Positions 1 through 6,360 of a DNA stretch of 11,147 nucleotides are shown here, piece by piece. Made by a program: the position numbers and the translations under genes. Under the pieces are notes generated by a model, which saw only the letters and a list, made by a program, of their open reading frames with translations, searched no databases and was not told the DNA's origin. The first letter of the stretch is position 1; each line of letters starts with the position of its first letter. Source of the DNA: a bacterium (GTDB taxonomy: Bacteria; Bacillota_I; Bacilli_A; RF39; UBA660); contig JAQXHT010000024.1 of assembly GCA_029007415.1 (NCBI GenBank), forward strand, positions 1-11,147, given 5' to 3'.

Positions 1-52
1 TTTTTTTATTCATCTCGATTTTTAATTGTGTCTTTATTTCTTCTTTTTTCAT
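1..52 (-). CDS. N-terminal fragment of an unknown protein, cut by the left edge
   Basis: Only the first 17 codons lie in the window. They read MKKEEIKTQLKIEMNKK, a highly charged, lysine- and glutamate-rich start with no signal peptide, suggesting a cytoplasmic protein or an amphipathic N-terminal helix. The start is supported by an AGGTGG Shine-Dalgarno site at 62-67, nine bases upstream of the ATG, and by an extended -10 promoter box at 86-94. It is divergent from the sortase operon. Function cannot be inferred from so short a piece. Confidence 0.6.
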   Translation of the reverse strand, partial: MKKEEIKTQLKIEMNKK

Positions 53-85
53 TTGATTTTACCACCTTTTATTTTTATTACATAT

Positions 86-94
86 AGTATATCA
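86..94 (-). promoter_or_regulatory. Extended -10 promoter for the leftmost minus-strand gene
   Basis: On the minus strand the sequence reads TGATATACT, a TGn extension followed by TATACT. No good -35 box is seen at 17 bp (TATAAA), which is common for extended -10 promoters. It lies about 35 bases upstream of the ATG at 52. The same box occurs upstream of fic, ppdK and the tRNA. Confidence 0.5.
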
Positions 95-151
95 AAATAA
101 AAGAAGTATTTATAGGTTACCCCTTAAAAAAATTTACGCCCTCCTATTTTA

Positions 152-184
152 TTGAAAATTGCTTGATTTTATCCTCTTTATAAT
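152..184 (+). promoter_or_regulatory. Probable promoter of the sortase operon
   Basis: A perfect TATAAT at 179-184 lies about 30 bases before the start codon at 216. The best -35 candidate is TTGAAA at 152-157, but the spacer is 21 bp, longer than usual, so either the -35 is not used or an activator is involved. The -10 call is more secure than the -35 call. Confidence 0.4.
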
Positions 185-215
185 ATAAACTAAATTTAGT
201 TGGGAGGGAATATGT

Positions 216-749
216 ATGAAAAAAGCTTTATATGTTTTAGCATTATCTATATTCCTATTAGTTGGAACTAATGTAAGTGCTATGACAAAACAAGACTTAA
301 AAGCTAAATTAACAGATACTTATACAGTTGGAGGAAAACAAGTTAGTGCACCTGCAAATATTGTTACAGAAATCGAAAGATATTTAAACAAATATGATTT
401 ATCTTCTAAAGATTGTGACTATATTGCAAAGAAATTTGATGAAGCTTTAAAAGTTGTTCAAGAAGCTGGAGCTACTGATTTTACTTCATTAAGTGATAGT
501 GATAAATCTAAATTAGTTTCAATTGCAAGTGATATTTCAAAAAACACATCTGTTAAAGTTACATTAACTAAAGGTGGTAAGTTAACTATTTATGAATCAG
601 ATGGTAAAACTCCATTTACTGTTATTACTGACAAGGATAATGGAATTCAAAATACTAATAATAACTACTTAGTTATAGTAATCGCTAGTGTAATTTCTTT
701 ACTTGGTGTAGTAGTTATTACTAAAAAAATGGCAGGAACAAATGCTTAA
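216..749 (+). CDS. Small secreted surface protein, likely sortase substrate with a non-canonical sorting signal
   Basis: This 177-residue protein has an N-terminal signal peptide (MKK, hydrophobic core to about residue 20, likely cleavage after VSA at 20-22). A mature part of about 120 residues, rich in Lys, Asp, Ser and Thr, follows. The C-terminus has a sorting-signal layout: a short polar motif, hydrophobic stretch 151-169 and basic tail KKMAGTNA. There is no LPXTG; the best-placed pentapeptide is IQNTN at 144-148, which resembles LPNTA or NPQTN only loosely. The start has a GGGAGGG Shine-Dalgarno site at 202-208. Its stop overlaps the sortase start by 8 bp, so the two are likely cotranslated. 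The arrangement recalls Bacillus genes for processed acidic surface proteins beside a dedicated class D sortase; that comparison is from memory of the families. It could instead be a simple membrane-anchored protein not cut by the sortase. Confidence 0.75.
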   Translation: MKKALYVLALSIFLLVGTNVSAMTKQDLKAKLTDTYTVGGKQVSAPANIVTEIERYLNKYDLSSKDCDYIAKKFDEALKVVQEAGATDFTSLSDSDKSKLVSIASDISKNTSVKVTLTKGGKLTIYESDGKTPFTVITDKDNGIQNTNNNYLVIVIASVISLLGVVVITKKMAGTNA

Positions 750-1374
750 AAGAATTTGCAAATTAGGAAAAGAAATTGCCAAGGAATTAACAATTTCTTT
801 TTTTATTTCGTCTTTACTAATTGTACTTTGTTTTTTCTTTTTTGGTAAGAAAATAGATACTTATATTTCTTTAGTAGATATGATTACAATTGGAAAGACG
901 CAAAGTAAAGCTCAAAATTTAAAGTTTGATTCGGTTAAAAAAAGACTAGCGGTTTATCCGAATTGGGGTACTGTTTGGGCAACTATTGAAATTCCAAGGA
1001 TTGGTATTAGTATTCCTGTCTATCATGGTGATACACTTGATATTATAAAATATGGTGCTGGTCACTATTCTGGTAGTTACTTCCCAGGTGAAGGTGGTTC
1101 TATTATTATACCAGCTCATAACAGTAGAAGTCATTTTATGAATATCTATCAGTTAACAGCAGGTGATACAATAACTATCAAAGCAAGCTATGGAACTTTT
1201 ACCTACAAAGTAAGAGAAGGAAAAGTGATTAGTGATAAAGATATGGATAGCTTACCTATTCAAAATAAAAAGGAAGAATTAATGCTATATACTTGTTGGC
1301 CAGTAACAACTATTGGTTTTAAATCTAAAAGATATGTAATATATGCAGAGTTAGAAGGTGCTACTTATGAGTAA
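742..1374 (+). CDS. Class D sortase (cysteine transpeptidase)
   Basis: This 210-residue membrane-bound transpeptidase cuts a sorting signal in secreted proteins and joins the new C-terminus to an envelope nucleophile. One N-terminal membrane helix (about 17-35) is followed by a beta-barrel sortase domain from about residue 80. All three catalytic residues are visible: His126 in IIIPAHNSRSHF, Cys185 in MLYTCWPV and Arg197 in FKSKRYVIY. The preceding IEIPRIGISIPVYHG segment is typical of the sortase core. Cys followed by Trp-Pro and the short length fit class D (or C) better than A or B. It starts inside the upstream gene (ATGCTTAA overlap) with an AGGAA Shine-Dalgarno at about 734-738, and its own stop overlaps the next gene by 8 bp. 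The genetic linkage predicts that the upstream protein is its substrate. Confidence 0.92.
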   Translation: MLKRICKLGKEIAKELTISFFISSLLIVLCFFFFGKKIDTYISLVDMITIGKTQSKAQNLKFDSVKKRLAVYPNWGTVWATIEIPRIGISIPVYHGDTLDIIKYGAGHYSGSYFPGEGGSIIIPAHNSRSHFMNIYQLTAGDTITIKASYGTFTYKVREGKVISDKDMDSLPIQNKKEELMLYTCWPVTTIGFKSKRYVIYAELEGATYE

Positions 1375-2182
1375 AAAGTTAAAGATGTTATCATTTTATT
1401 TCTACTTGTTATTACTAACTATCTTATTATTAGGAACAACATTAATTTCTACTATAAGAGCTACTGTTCTAAGACCAAATTATATTATAAATAACTTAGA
1501 AAAGATAAATTATTATGATAAAGTTTATAATTCTATCAATGAAGAAATGCAAAATTATCTTATTCAGTCTGGTCTTACTAGTGAAGTATTAACTAATATT
1601 TATACTAAAGAAGATATTAAGAATAGTTTAAATAATGCTATTTATACTTTCTATAATAATAAAAAAGTTAGTGTTGATACTAATAATGTTAAAACTAATT
1701 TAGAGGATAATATTAATAATTATTTAATAAAACATAATATTGTAATAACGGAAAAAGAAGGATTAGATTTATTTGTTAAACAAATGGAAGAAATTTATAC
1801 TAATGAAATAATGATTAGTTCTAAGATTAATAATTTTAACGTTTATTTAGCTAAAGTTGTAAAACTAGCTGATATAGCAATAATAGTTTTAGGTATTACT
1901 ACTCTAGTTTTATTAGTATTTGGTTATTTCTTTTATAGAAAAAATATACTTACTATATCCTTAGCTAGTGCTGGTGAACTATTAGTTTTAAGTAATTATT
2001 TATTATTTAATAAGATTGATGTTAAAAATATTCTATTTTGGAGTGATAATGTTTCTTTAGTTATTAAAACAGTAATTCAAGATATGTCTAGTAAGATTTA
2101 TTTCCTAGGATTTAGTTTTATTATTACTGCTATTATCATTGAAATTGTTTATTATATAACAAGAAAAAACAAAGTTAGATAA
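1367..2182 (+). CDS. Four-helix membrane protein of the sortase operon, unknown function
   Basis: I do not recognise this 271-residue protein. Membrane helices are visible at about 8-30, 166-190, 194-213 and 244-265. Residues 31-165 form one large, Asn- and Lys-rich, probably helical loop that should face outside. The longest reading frame starts at a GTG at 1358, but I choose ATG at 1367 because AGAAGG at 1353-1358 lies eight bases before it, giving MSKKLKM. The start overlaps the sortase stop as ATGAGTAA. Its place as the last gene of a substrate-sortase operon suggests a role in presenting, retaining or sensing the sortase product; this is inference only. The final codons form part of the terminator hairpin. 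Confidence 0.8.
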   Translation: MSKKLKMLSFYFYLLLLTILLLGTTLISTIRATVLRPNYIINNLEKINYYDKVYNSINEEMQNYLIQSGLTSEVLTNIYTKEDIKNSLNNAIYTFYNNKKVSVDTNNVKTNLEDNINNYLIKHNIVITEKEGLDLFVKQMEEIYTNEIMISSKINNFNVYLAKVVKLADIAIIVLGITTLVLLVFGYFFYRKNILTISLASAGELLVLSNYLLFNKIDVKNILFWSDNVSLVIKTVIQDMSSKIYFLGFSFIITAIIIEIVYYITRKNKVR

Positions 2183-2200
2183 TGTCTAGCTTTGTTTTTT
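2164..2200. terminator. Bidirectional terminator between the sortase operon and fic
   Basis: A 16-bp inverted repeat (2164-2179 with 2185-2200, loop TAATG, one G-T pair) has six T at its 3' end on either strand. On the plus strand it includes the last codons and the stop (2180-2182) of the membrane protein gene. On the minus strand it lies about 85 bases past the fic stop, so it can end both convergent transcripts. Confidence 0.88.
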
Positions 2201-2209
2201 AATTATACT

Positions 2210-2293
2210 TTATGATTTTAAACAAGTAATTGGTAACACACTTCCCTTTTTACCTGTAGCAGTTAAAACCATTAAAAATGAAAGATTATTCAT
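2210..2293 (-). CDS. Possible 27-codon small ORF overlapping the fic stop
   Basis: An ATG at 2293, out of frame inside the last fic codons, opens a 27-residue frame ending in TAA at 2210. It begins MNNLSFLMVL and continues with TGKKGSVLPITCLKS, so it has a short hydrophobic start and a basic, Cys-containing end. The overlap with the fic stop would allow translational coupling; a clear Shine-Dalgarno is lacking (only GAAGAA). It could be a real microprotein, a remnant of a longer gene or chance. It does not carry the (S/T)xxxE(G/N) motif expected of a Fic antitoxin. Confidence 0.25.
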   Translation of the reverse strand: MNNLSFLMVLTATGKKGSVLPITCLKS

Positions 2294-2900
2294 CATAAAG
2301 TTCTTCAACTAAATAAGTATCATACCCTTCATATTGATAACTTGCATCTATTCCTTTCATAAGTACTTGTCTATCATCTATCTTATCAGTTAAGGCATTT
2401 TTCAATAATAATCTTAGTTCTAAATCTTTTATTGGACTTCTTTCCATAGCAAGTAAATAATCTTCCTTATTTATTTTGCTCCAATCAATCATTTGATTTA
2501 ATTCTTTTCTTAATATCATGTCTAACCATATACGTGTACTTCTTCCATTTCCTTCTCTAAATGGATGTGCAATATTCATTTCAATATATTTTTTAACTAT
2601 ATTTTCAAAAGTATCTTGAGGCATTTCATCTATTTTCTTCAAAATTTCATCTAGATACATGGCAGAAGCAAATCTAAAGTTTCCTTTAGCAATATTTTCT
2701 TCTCTTATTTTACCAGCAAAATAATAAATATCATTAAATAAAAACTTATGAATAAGTGATAGTCCCTTAAATGTTCCTACTTCAAATTCATCTATTTTTT
2801 TTGAATCAAATAATTCTACTGCCCTTAGTTTTGTTATTCTTTCTTCTTCACGAGCAAGTTCAACTGAACTAGTTATTCCTAATTTATTCTTTAACATCAT
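2286..2900 (-). CDS. fic: Class III Fic-domain AMP-transferase with built-in inhibitory motif
   Basis: This 204-residue Fic protein should transfer AMP (or another nucleotide moiety) from NTP to a hydroxyl side chain of a target protein. The catalytic loop is complete: HPFREGNGRSTR at 112-123, with catalytic His112, acidic Glu116 for metal binding and the anion-binding GNGR. The flap region YYFAGKIREENI (59-70) upstream is also typical. Near the C-terminus SYQYEG (187-192) matches the inhibitory motif (S/T)xxxE(G/N), where the glutamate blocks productive ATP binding. Its C-terminal position and the short length put it in class III, as in Neisseria meningitidis NmFic. No separate antitoxin gene lies upstream. 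The start has AAGGAAG seven bases before the first of two adjacent ATGs. Targets cannot be told from sequence; DNA gyrase and topoisomerase IV are targets of some bacterial Fic toxins. Confidence 0.93.
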   Translation of the reverse strand: MMLKNKLGITSSVELAREEERITKLRAVELFDSKKIDEFEVGTFKGLSLIHKFLFNDIYYFAGKIREENIAKGNFRFASAMYLDEILKKIDEMPQDTFENIVKKYIEMNIAHPFREGNGRSTRIWLDMILRKELNQMIDWSKINKEDYLLAMERSPIKDLELRLLLKNALTDKIDDRQVLMKGIDASYQYEGYDTYLVEELYDE

Positions 2901-2923
2901 ATATCACTTCCTTAACTATATAT

Positions 2924-2952
2924 ATTATATCAAAATAACTTTTTAAATTCCA
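2924..2952 (-). promoter_or_regulatory. Extended -10 promoter of fic
   Basis: The minus strand has TGATATAAT (2932-2924), a TGn extension plus perfect TATAAT, with a weak -35 TGGAAT (2952-2947) at 17 bp. The predicted transcript start is about 15-20 bases before the fic start codon. Confidence 0.6.
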
Positions 2953-2997
2953 TTCATATAGATAATAAAATAATTTATAATCCAAAAATAGTAGTAG

Positions 2998-3025
2998 AAA
3001 AAGAAACCTCATCGTTTGATGAAGT
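2998..3025 (-). terminator. Terminator downstream of ppdK
   Basis: On the minus strand ACTTCATC and GATGAGGT form an 8-bp stem (one G-T pair) around an AAAC loop, followed by TTCTTTTTC. It lies about 100 bases past the ppdK stop and before the fic promoter. The plus strand also has five T after the stem, so it may act in both directions. Confidence 0.75.
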
Positions 3026-3123
3026 TTTTCTACATTTTCAACCAAAATTATTTATTAGTTGCACCACCTGAAAGCGAAAAACATTTTCACACTCTTAAGT
3101 ACTACAACTCAAATATACTATAT

Positions 3124-5754
3124 TTATATTATACTATTTTCTTTAATTGCAGCTTGAGCAGCAGCTAATCTTGCAGTTGGAACACGATATGGACTACAAG
3201 AAACATAAGTTAAACCAGTTCTGTGACAAAAATCAATACTAGCTGGGTCACCACCATGTTCACCACAAATACCAAGGTCAATATCAGGTCTTACACTTTT
3301 ACCAAGTTTTACTGCCATGTCTACTAATTTACCAACACCTTCTTGGTCAATAGTAGCAAATGGGTCCTGTTCAAAAATCTTTTTAGCATAATAATCTTTT
3401 AAGAACTTAGAAGCATCATCTCTTGAAAAGCCATAAGTAAGTTGGGTTAAATCATTAGTACCAAAAGAGAAGAAACTAGCTTCTTCAGCTATCTTATCAG
3501 CAATAACACAAGCTCTTGGAATTTCAATCATTGTACCAACCTTATAATTAAGTTTCTTATCACTTTTCTTAATAATTTCATCAGCTGTATCACAAACTAT
3601 CTTCTTAATATAAGAAAGTTCATTAGTTGAGCCGATAAGTGGAATCATAATCTCTGGAGTAACCTCTATTCCTTCATTCATCACTTCTATTGCTGCTTCA
3701 ATTACGGCTCTTGTTTGCATTACAGCAATCTCTGGATAAGTAATAGCAAGGCGACAACCTCTATGACCCATCATTGGATTAAACTCTTTCAAAGACTCTA
3801 CCCTATTCTTTAAATCAGCAAAACTCATATCTAAAGTAGGAGCTAATTCGCTAATTTCTTCATCATTATGTGGTAAAAACTCATGAAGTGGTGGATCAAG
3901 ATATCTAATTACTACTTCATAACCTTTCATCGTTCTAAATAAACCTTTAAAATCTTCTTTTTGATAAGGTAAAATCTTTGCTAAAGCTTCTTCTCTTTTT
4001 TCAGTTGTATCTGCTGTAATCATTCGACGGAAGTTAAAAATTCTATCTTTATCAAAGAACATATGCTCTGTTCTACATAAACCAATTCCTTCAGCACCAA
4101 AGTCTCTTGCTACTTTAGCATCTCTTGGATTATCGGCATTTGCTCTTACTCTTAATCTTCTGACACTATCAGCCCAGTTCATAAAGGTTTCAAAGTTACC
4201 ACTAATAGTTGGTTCTACAGTTGAAATCTTTTCACCATAAACATTACCTGTACTACCATCTAGACTCATATAATCTCCTTCATGGTAAACCATACCTGAT
4301 GAAGTTGTTACTGTTTTATTAACTTCATCTACTACTAAGCTTCCACAACCAGATACACAGCAAGTTCCCATTCCCCTAGCAACAACAGCAGCATGAGAAG
4401 TCATTCCTCCTCTAACTGTTAAGATACCATGCGCAAGATTCATTCCTTCAATATCTTCTGGAGAAGTTTCACTTCTTACTAAGAGTAAGTCTTTTTCTCC
4501 TCTCTCATGAGAAGCCATAACATCTTCTGCTGTAAAATAAATCTTACCAGTAGCAGCACCTGGAGAAGCAGCTAGTCCTTTAGCAATGACTTTAGCTTGA
4601 CTTAAGGAAGCGGAATCAAAGGTTTTATGTAATAATTGGTCAAGACTAGAAGCATCTACTTTCATTAAAGCTTCTTCTTTACTAATCATTCCTTCATTTA
4701 CCATATCAACGGCTATTTTTAAAGCAGCAGTAGCAGTTCTTTTTCCATTTCTTGTCTGTAACATATAAAGTTTACCATCTTCAATCGTAAATTCCATATC
4801 TTGCATATCTTTATAATGGTCTTCTAAGATAGCACAAATTCGTTCAAATTCTAAATAACATTCAGGCATTACTTCTTTTAAAGTAGCGATTGGTTGTGGA
4901 GTTCTAATCCCTGCTACAACATCTTCTCCCTGAGCATTCATTAAATACTCCCCAAATAAAGCTTTCTCTCCTGTCGCTGGGTTTCTTGTAAAAGCAACTC
5001 CTGTCCCAGAATTATCCCCTTTATTACCATAAACCATTTGTTGAACATTAACCGCTGTTCCCCAACTAGATGGTATATTATTAAGGCGACGATAAGTCTT
5101 CGCTCTATCTGTATTCCAACTTCTAAATACCGCTTTAATAGCTTCTAATAATTGAACTCTAGCATCCTGTGGAAAATCTACTCCTGCATATTTTCTGTAT
5201 TCTATTTTATATCTTTCAATTACTTCTAATAAATCATCTGCTGTTAAGTCTGTATCGTTAGAAACATTTTTCTCTTCTTTAATCTTATCAAATAATTTTT
5301 CAAAAGAACTTTTAGGAAAGTTCATTACCACATCTGCAAACATTTGAATAAAACGGCGATAACTATCATAAACAAATCTTTTGTTATTAGTTATTTCACT
5401 AAAACCTTCTGCCACACTATCAGTCATTCCAAGATTTAAGACTGTGTCCATCATCCCAGGCATTGATACTCTAGCACCACTTCTTACTGATACTAGTAAA
5501 GGATTGGTTTCATCTCCAAACTTTTTACCTGTTATTTCTTCTAGATGAGCTAATTCTTTAAATATTTCCTCTTCTATTTCTTTATTTATTGTTTCATTTT
5601 CTTCATAATACTTAGTACACGCATCAGTAGATACGGTAAATCCTTGGGGAACTGGTAGACCTAAACTAGTCATTTCGGCAAGATTAGCTCCTTTTCCTCC
5701 TAAGGTATTACGCATATCTTTATTACCTTCACTAAAAGCATAAACATATTTCAT
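3124..5754 (-). CDS. ppdK: Pyruvate, phosphate dikinase
   Basis: PPDK (876 residues with the start chosen here) interconverts pyruvate, ATP and phosphate with PEP, AMP and pyrophosphate in the cytoplasm. An N-terminal ATP-grasp nucleotide domain opens with SEGNKDMRNTLGGKGANLAEM. A central phosphohistidine domain carries GGMTSHAAVVARGMG with catalytic His454 and adjacent Thr452, the usual target of the PDRP regulator. The C-terminal PEP/pyruvate barrel has GLCRTEHMFF and GICGEHGGDP with catalytic Cys830. Length and motifs are normal and intact. A longer frame begins at 5763 (MRDM), but AAAGG is only two bases from that ATG and properly spaced for the ATG at 5754, which gives the family-typical MKYVYAFSEG. 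It has its own promoter and terminator. In anaerobic fermenters it often replaces or supplements pyruvate kinase; no regulatory protein gene is seen here. Confidence 0.97.
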   Translation of the reverse strand: MKYVYAFSEGNKDMRNTLGGKGANLAEMTSLGLPVPQGFTVSTDACTKYYEENETINKEIEEEIFKELAHLEEITGKKFGDETNPLLVSVRSGARVSMPGMMDTVLNLGMTDSVAEGFSEITNNKRFVYDSYRRFIQMFADVVMNFPKSSFEKLFDKIKEEKNVSNDTDLTADDLLEVIERYKIEYRKYAGVDFPQDARVQLLEAIKAVFRSWNTDRAKTYRRLNNIPSSWGTAVNVQQMVYGNKGDNSGTGVAFTRNPATGEKALFGEYLMNAQGEDVVAGIRTPQPIATLKEVMPECYLEFERICAILEDHYKDMQDMEFTIEDGKLYMLQTRNGKRTATAALKIAVDMVNEGMISKEEALMKVDASSLDQLLHKTFDSASLSQAKVIAKGLAASPGAATGKIYFTAEDVMASHERGEKDLLLVRSETSPEDIEGMNLAHGILTVRGGMTSHAAVVARGMGTCCVSGCGSLVVDEVNKTVTTSSGMVYHEGDYMSLDGSTGNVYGEKISTVEPTISGNFETFMNWADSVRRLRVRANADNPRDAKVARDFGAEGIGLCRTEHMFFDKDRIFNFRRMITADTTEKREEALAKILPYQKEDFKGLFRTMKGYEVVIRYLDPPLHEFLPHNDEEISELAPTLDMSFADLKNRVESLKEFNPMMGHRGCRLAITYPEIAVMQTRAVIEAAIEVMNEGIEVTPEIMIPLIGSTNELSYIKKIVCDTADEIIKKSDKKLNYKVGTMIEIPRACVIADKIAEEASFFSFGTNDLTQLTYGFSRDDASKFLKDYYAKKIFEQDPFATIDQEGVGKLVDMAVKLGKSVRPDIDLGICGEHGGDPASIDFCHRTGLTYVSCSPYRVPTARLAAAQAAIKENSII

Positions 5755-5779
5755 ATCTCTCATATCCTTTCTATAATAG

Positions 5780-5788
5780 AGTATATCA
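5780..5788 (-). promoter_or_regulatory. Extended -10 promoter of ppdK
   Basis: The minus strand has TTTTTGATATACT, a TGn extension with TATACT, about 26 bases before the ATG at 5754. The expected -35 position (5803-5808) falls inside the terminator hairpin of the upstream gene and does not match consensus, so the extended -10 must carry recognition. Confidence 0.6.
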
Positions 5789-5790
5789 AA

Positions 5791-5821
5791 AAGAAAAGAA
5801 AAAAAGTAGCATAAACTACTT
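5791..5821 (-). terminator. Terminator of the EIIB-like gene, overlapping its stop codon
   Basis: On the minus strand AAGTAG (5821-5816) pairs with CTACTT (5809-5804) around a six-base loop, followed by a T-rich tract interrupted by single C. The 5' arm is the last lysine codon plus the TAG stop. The ppdK promoter follows at once. Confidence 0.7.
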
Positions 5822-6121
5822 CATTTCATCGATATATTTTTTTAGTTGTTTAGAATCTTGTCCTAATATAATTTTTAACTGATTATTGATTTCTACTACT
5901 CCTTTAGCCCCTAGCTTTTGAATAGCTTCTTTATCAGCTTTACTAACATCTTTCAATGTAACAATGAATCTAGACATTTTTATTTCTGATTGAATGATGT
6001 TATCTTTTCCTCCTAGATATTCTACTAATTTATTAAAGTCTAATTCTGCATCTTTCTTATTAGCTTTAAGTACTGCAAGTAAGATAACTAGAAGTACTAA
6101 TAAAATAATTATATATTCCAT
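5816..6121 (-). CDS. Membrane-anchored PTS EIIB-like domain lacking the active-site cysteine
   Basis: This 101-residue protein has one N-terminal membrane helix (about 3-19) and then a domain that follows the glucose-family PTS EIIB pattern: YLGGKDNI (35-42), the SRFIVTLKD segment (50-58) and LGAKGVVEINNQLKIILG (70-87). In active EIIB the segment reads roughly CxTRLR, where Cys carries the phosphate; here it is K-M-S-R-F, so Cys is replaced by Lys48 while Arg51 is kept. It should not phosphorylate a sugar, and no EIIC or EIIA is nearby. The longest frame starts at 6160, but GGAGG at 6128-6132 lies six bases before ATG 6121, and the extra 13 residues look uncoded. Its own promoter and terminator make it a single-gene unit upstream of ppdK. 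A regulatory or structural role is possible. Confidence 0.8.
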   Translation of the reverse strand: MEYIIILLVLLVILLAVLKANKKDAELDFNKLVEYLGGKDNIIQSEIKMSRFIVTLKDVSKADKEAIQKLGAKGVVEINNQLKIILGQDSKQLKKYIDEMK

Positions 6122-6142
6122 TTTTATCCTCCAACAACACCT

Positions 6143-6171
6143 ATTATACTTTATTTTCACTTGCTCTTCAA
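6143..6171 (-). promoter_or_regulatory. Promoter of the EIIB-like gene
   Basis: The minus strand has TTGAAG (6171-6166), a 17-bp spacer and a perfect TATAAT (6148-6143). The predicted transcript start near 6136 lies downstream of the longer ORF start at 6160, which supports ATG 6121 as the real start. Confidence 0.7.
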
Positions 6172-6225
6172 GTCTTTAAAATTTTATGTTACTAATTTAG
6201 AATATGATTTTTTCACAAAAACTAT

Positions 6226-6254
6226 TTATTTTTTTATTACTATTATGATATAAT
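6226..6254 (+). promoter_or_regulatory. Promoter of tRNA-Leu
   Basis: TGATATAAT at 6246-6254 is a perfect extended -10 box; the -35 at 17 bp (TTATTT, 6226-6231) is weak. Usual spacing puts the transcript start at about 6261, only two bases before the mature tRNA 5' end. Confidence 0.65.
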
Positions 6255-6262
6255 TTACTCAT

Positions 6263-6349
6263 GCACATGTGGCGAAACTGGTAGACGCGGCAGACTCAAA
6301 ATCTGCAGAAGATTTCTTCGTATGGGTTCAAGTCCCTTCATGTGCACCA
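6263..6349 (+). tRNA. tRNA-Leu (anticodon CAA)
   Basis: The 87-base gene folds as a class II tRNA. GCACATG pairs with CATGTGC in the acceptor stem, followed by discriminator A and an encoded CCA (6347-6349). The anticodon stem GCAGA/TCTGC holds loop CTCAAAA with anticodon CAA at 6297-6299, reading UUG. The long variable arm GAAG-ATTT-CTTC is typical of leucine tRNAs. The T loop is TTCAAGT; its five-base stem (ATGGG/CCCTT) contains one T-T mismatch. It stands alone between its own promoter and terminator. Confidence 0.97.
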
Positions 6350-6360
6350 GATGAAATGTT

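Noticed and set aside
139..145. AGGAGGG on the minus strand in the left divergent spacer
   Set aside because: It looks like a perfect Shine-Dalgarno site, but no ATG, GTG or TTG with an open frame follows at the right distance.
946..1134. 62-codon minus-strand frame inside the sortase gene
   Set aside because: It is antisense to the catalytic core of a clear sortase, has no Shine-Dalgarno site, and its composition is what the opposite strand of a Thr/Ile-rich gene gives.
1620..1760. Repetitive AAT/TTA-rich stretch in the operon membrane protein, considered as a repeat array
   Set aside because: It has no regular period; it reflects Asn-, Leu- and Ile-rich coding sequence in AT-rich DNA.
3124..5763. 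Longer start (MRDM) for ppdK
   Set aside because: The Shine-Dalgarno site is only two bases from that ATG and fits the ATG at 5754; family members begin at MKYVY.
6122..6160. 13-residue N-terminal extension of the EIIB-like protein (MKIKYNRCCWRIK)
   Set aside because: It covers the predicted -10 box and the GGAGG site that serves ATG 6121.
5994..6179. 61-codon plus-strand frame opposite the EIIB-like gene
   Set aside because: It lies antisense to the EIIB-like coding region, lacks a promoter and a good Shine-Dalgarno site, and runs through the promoter of that gene.
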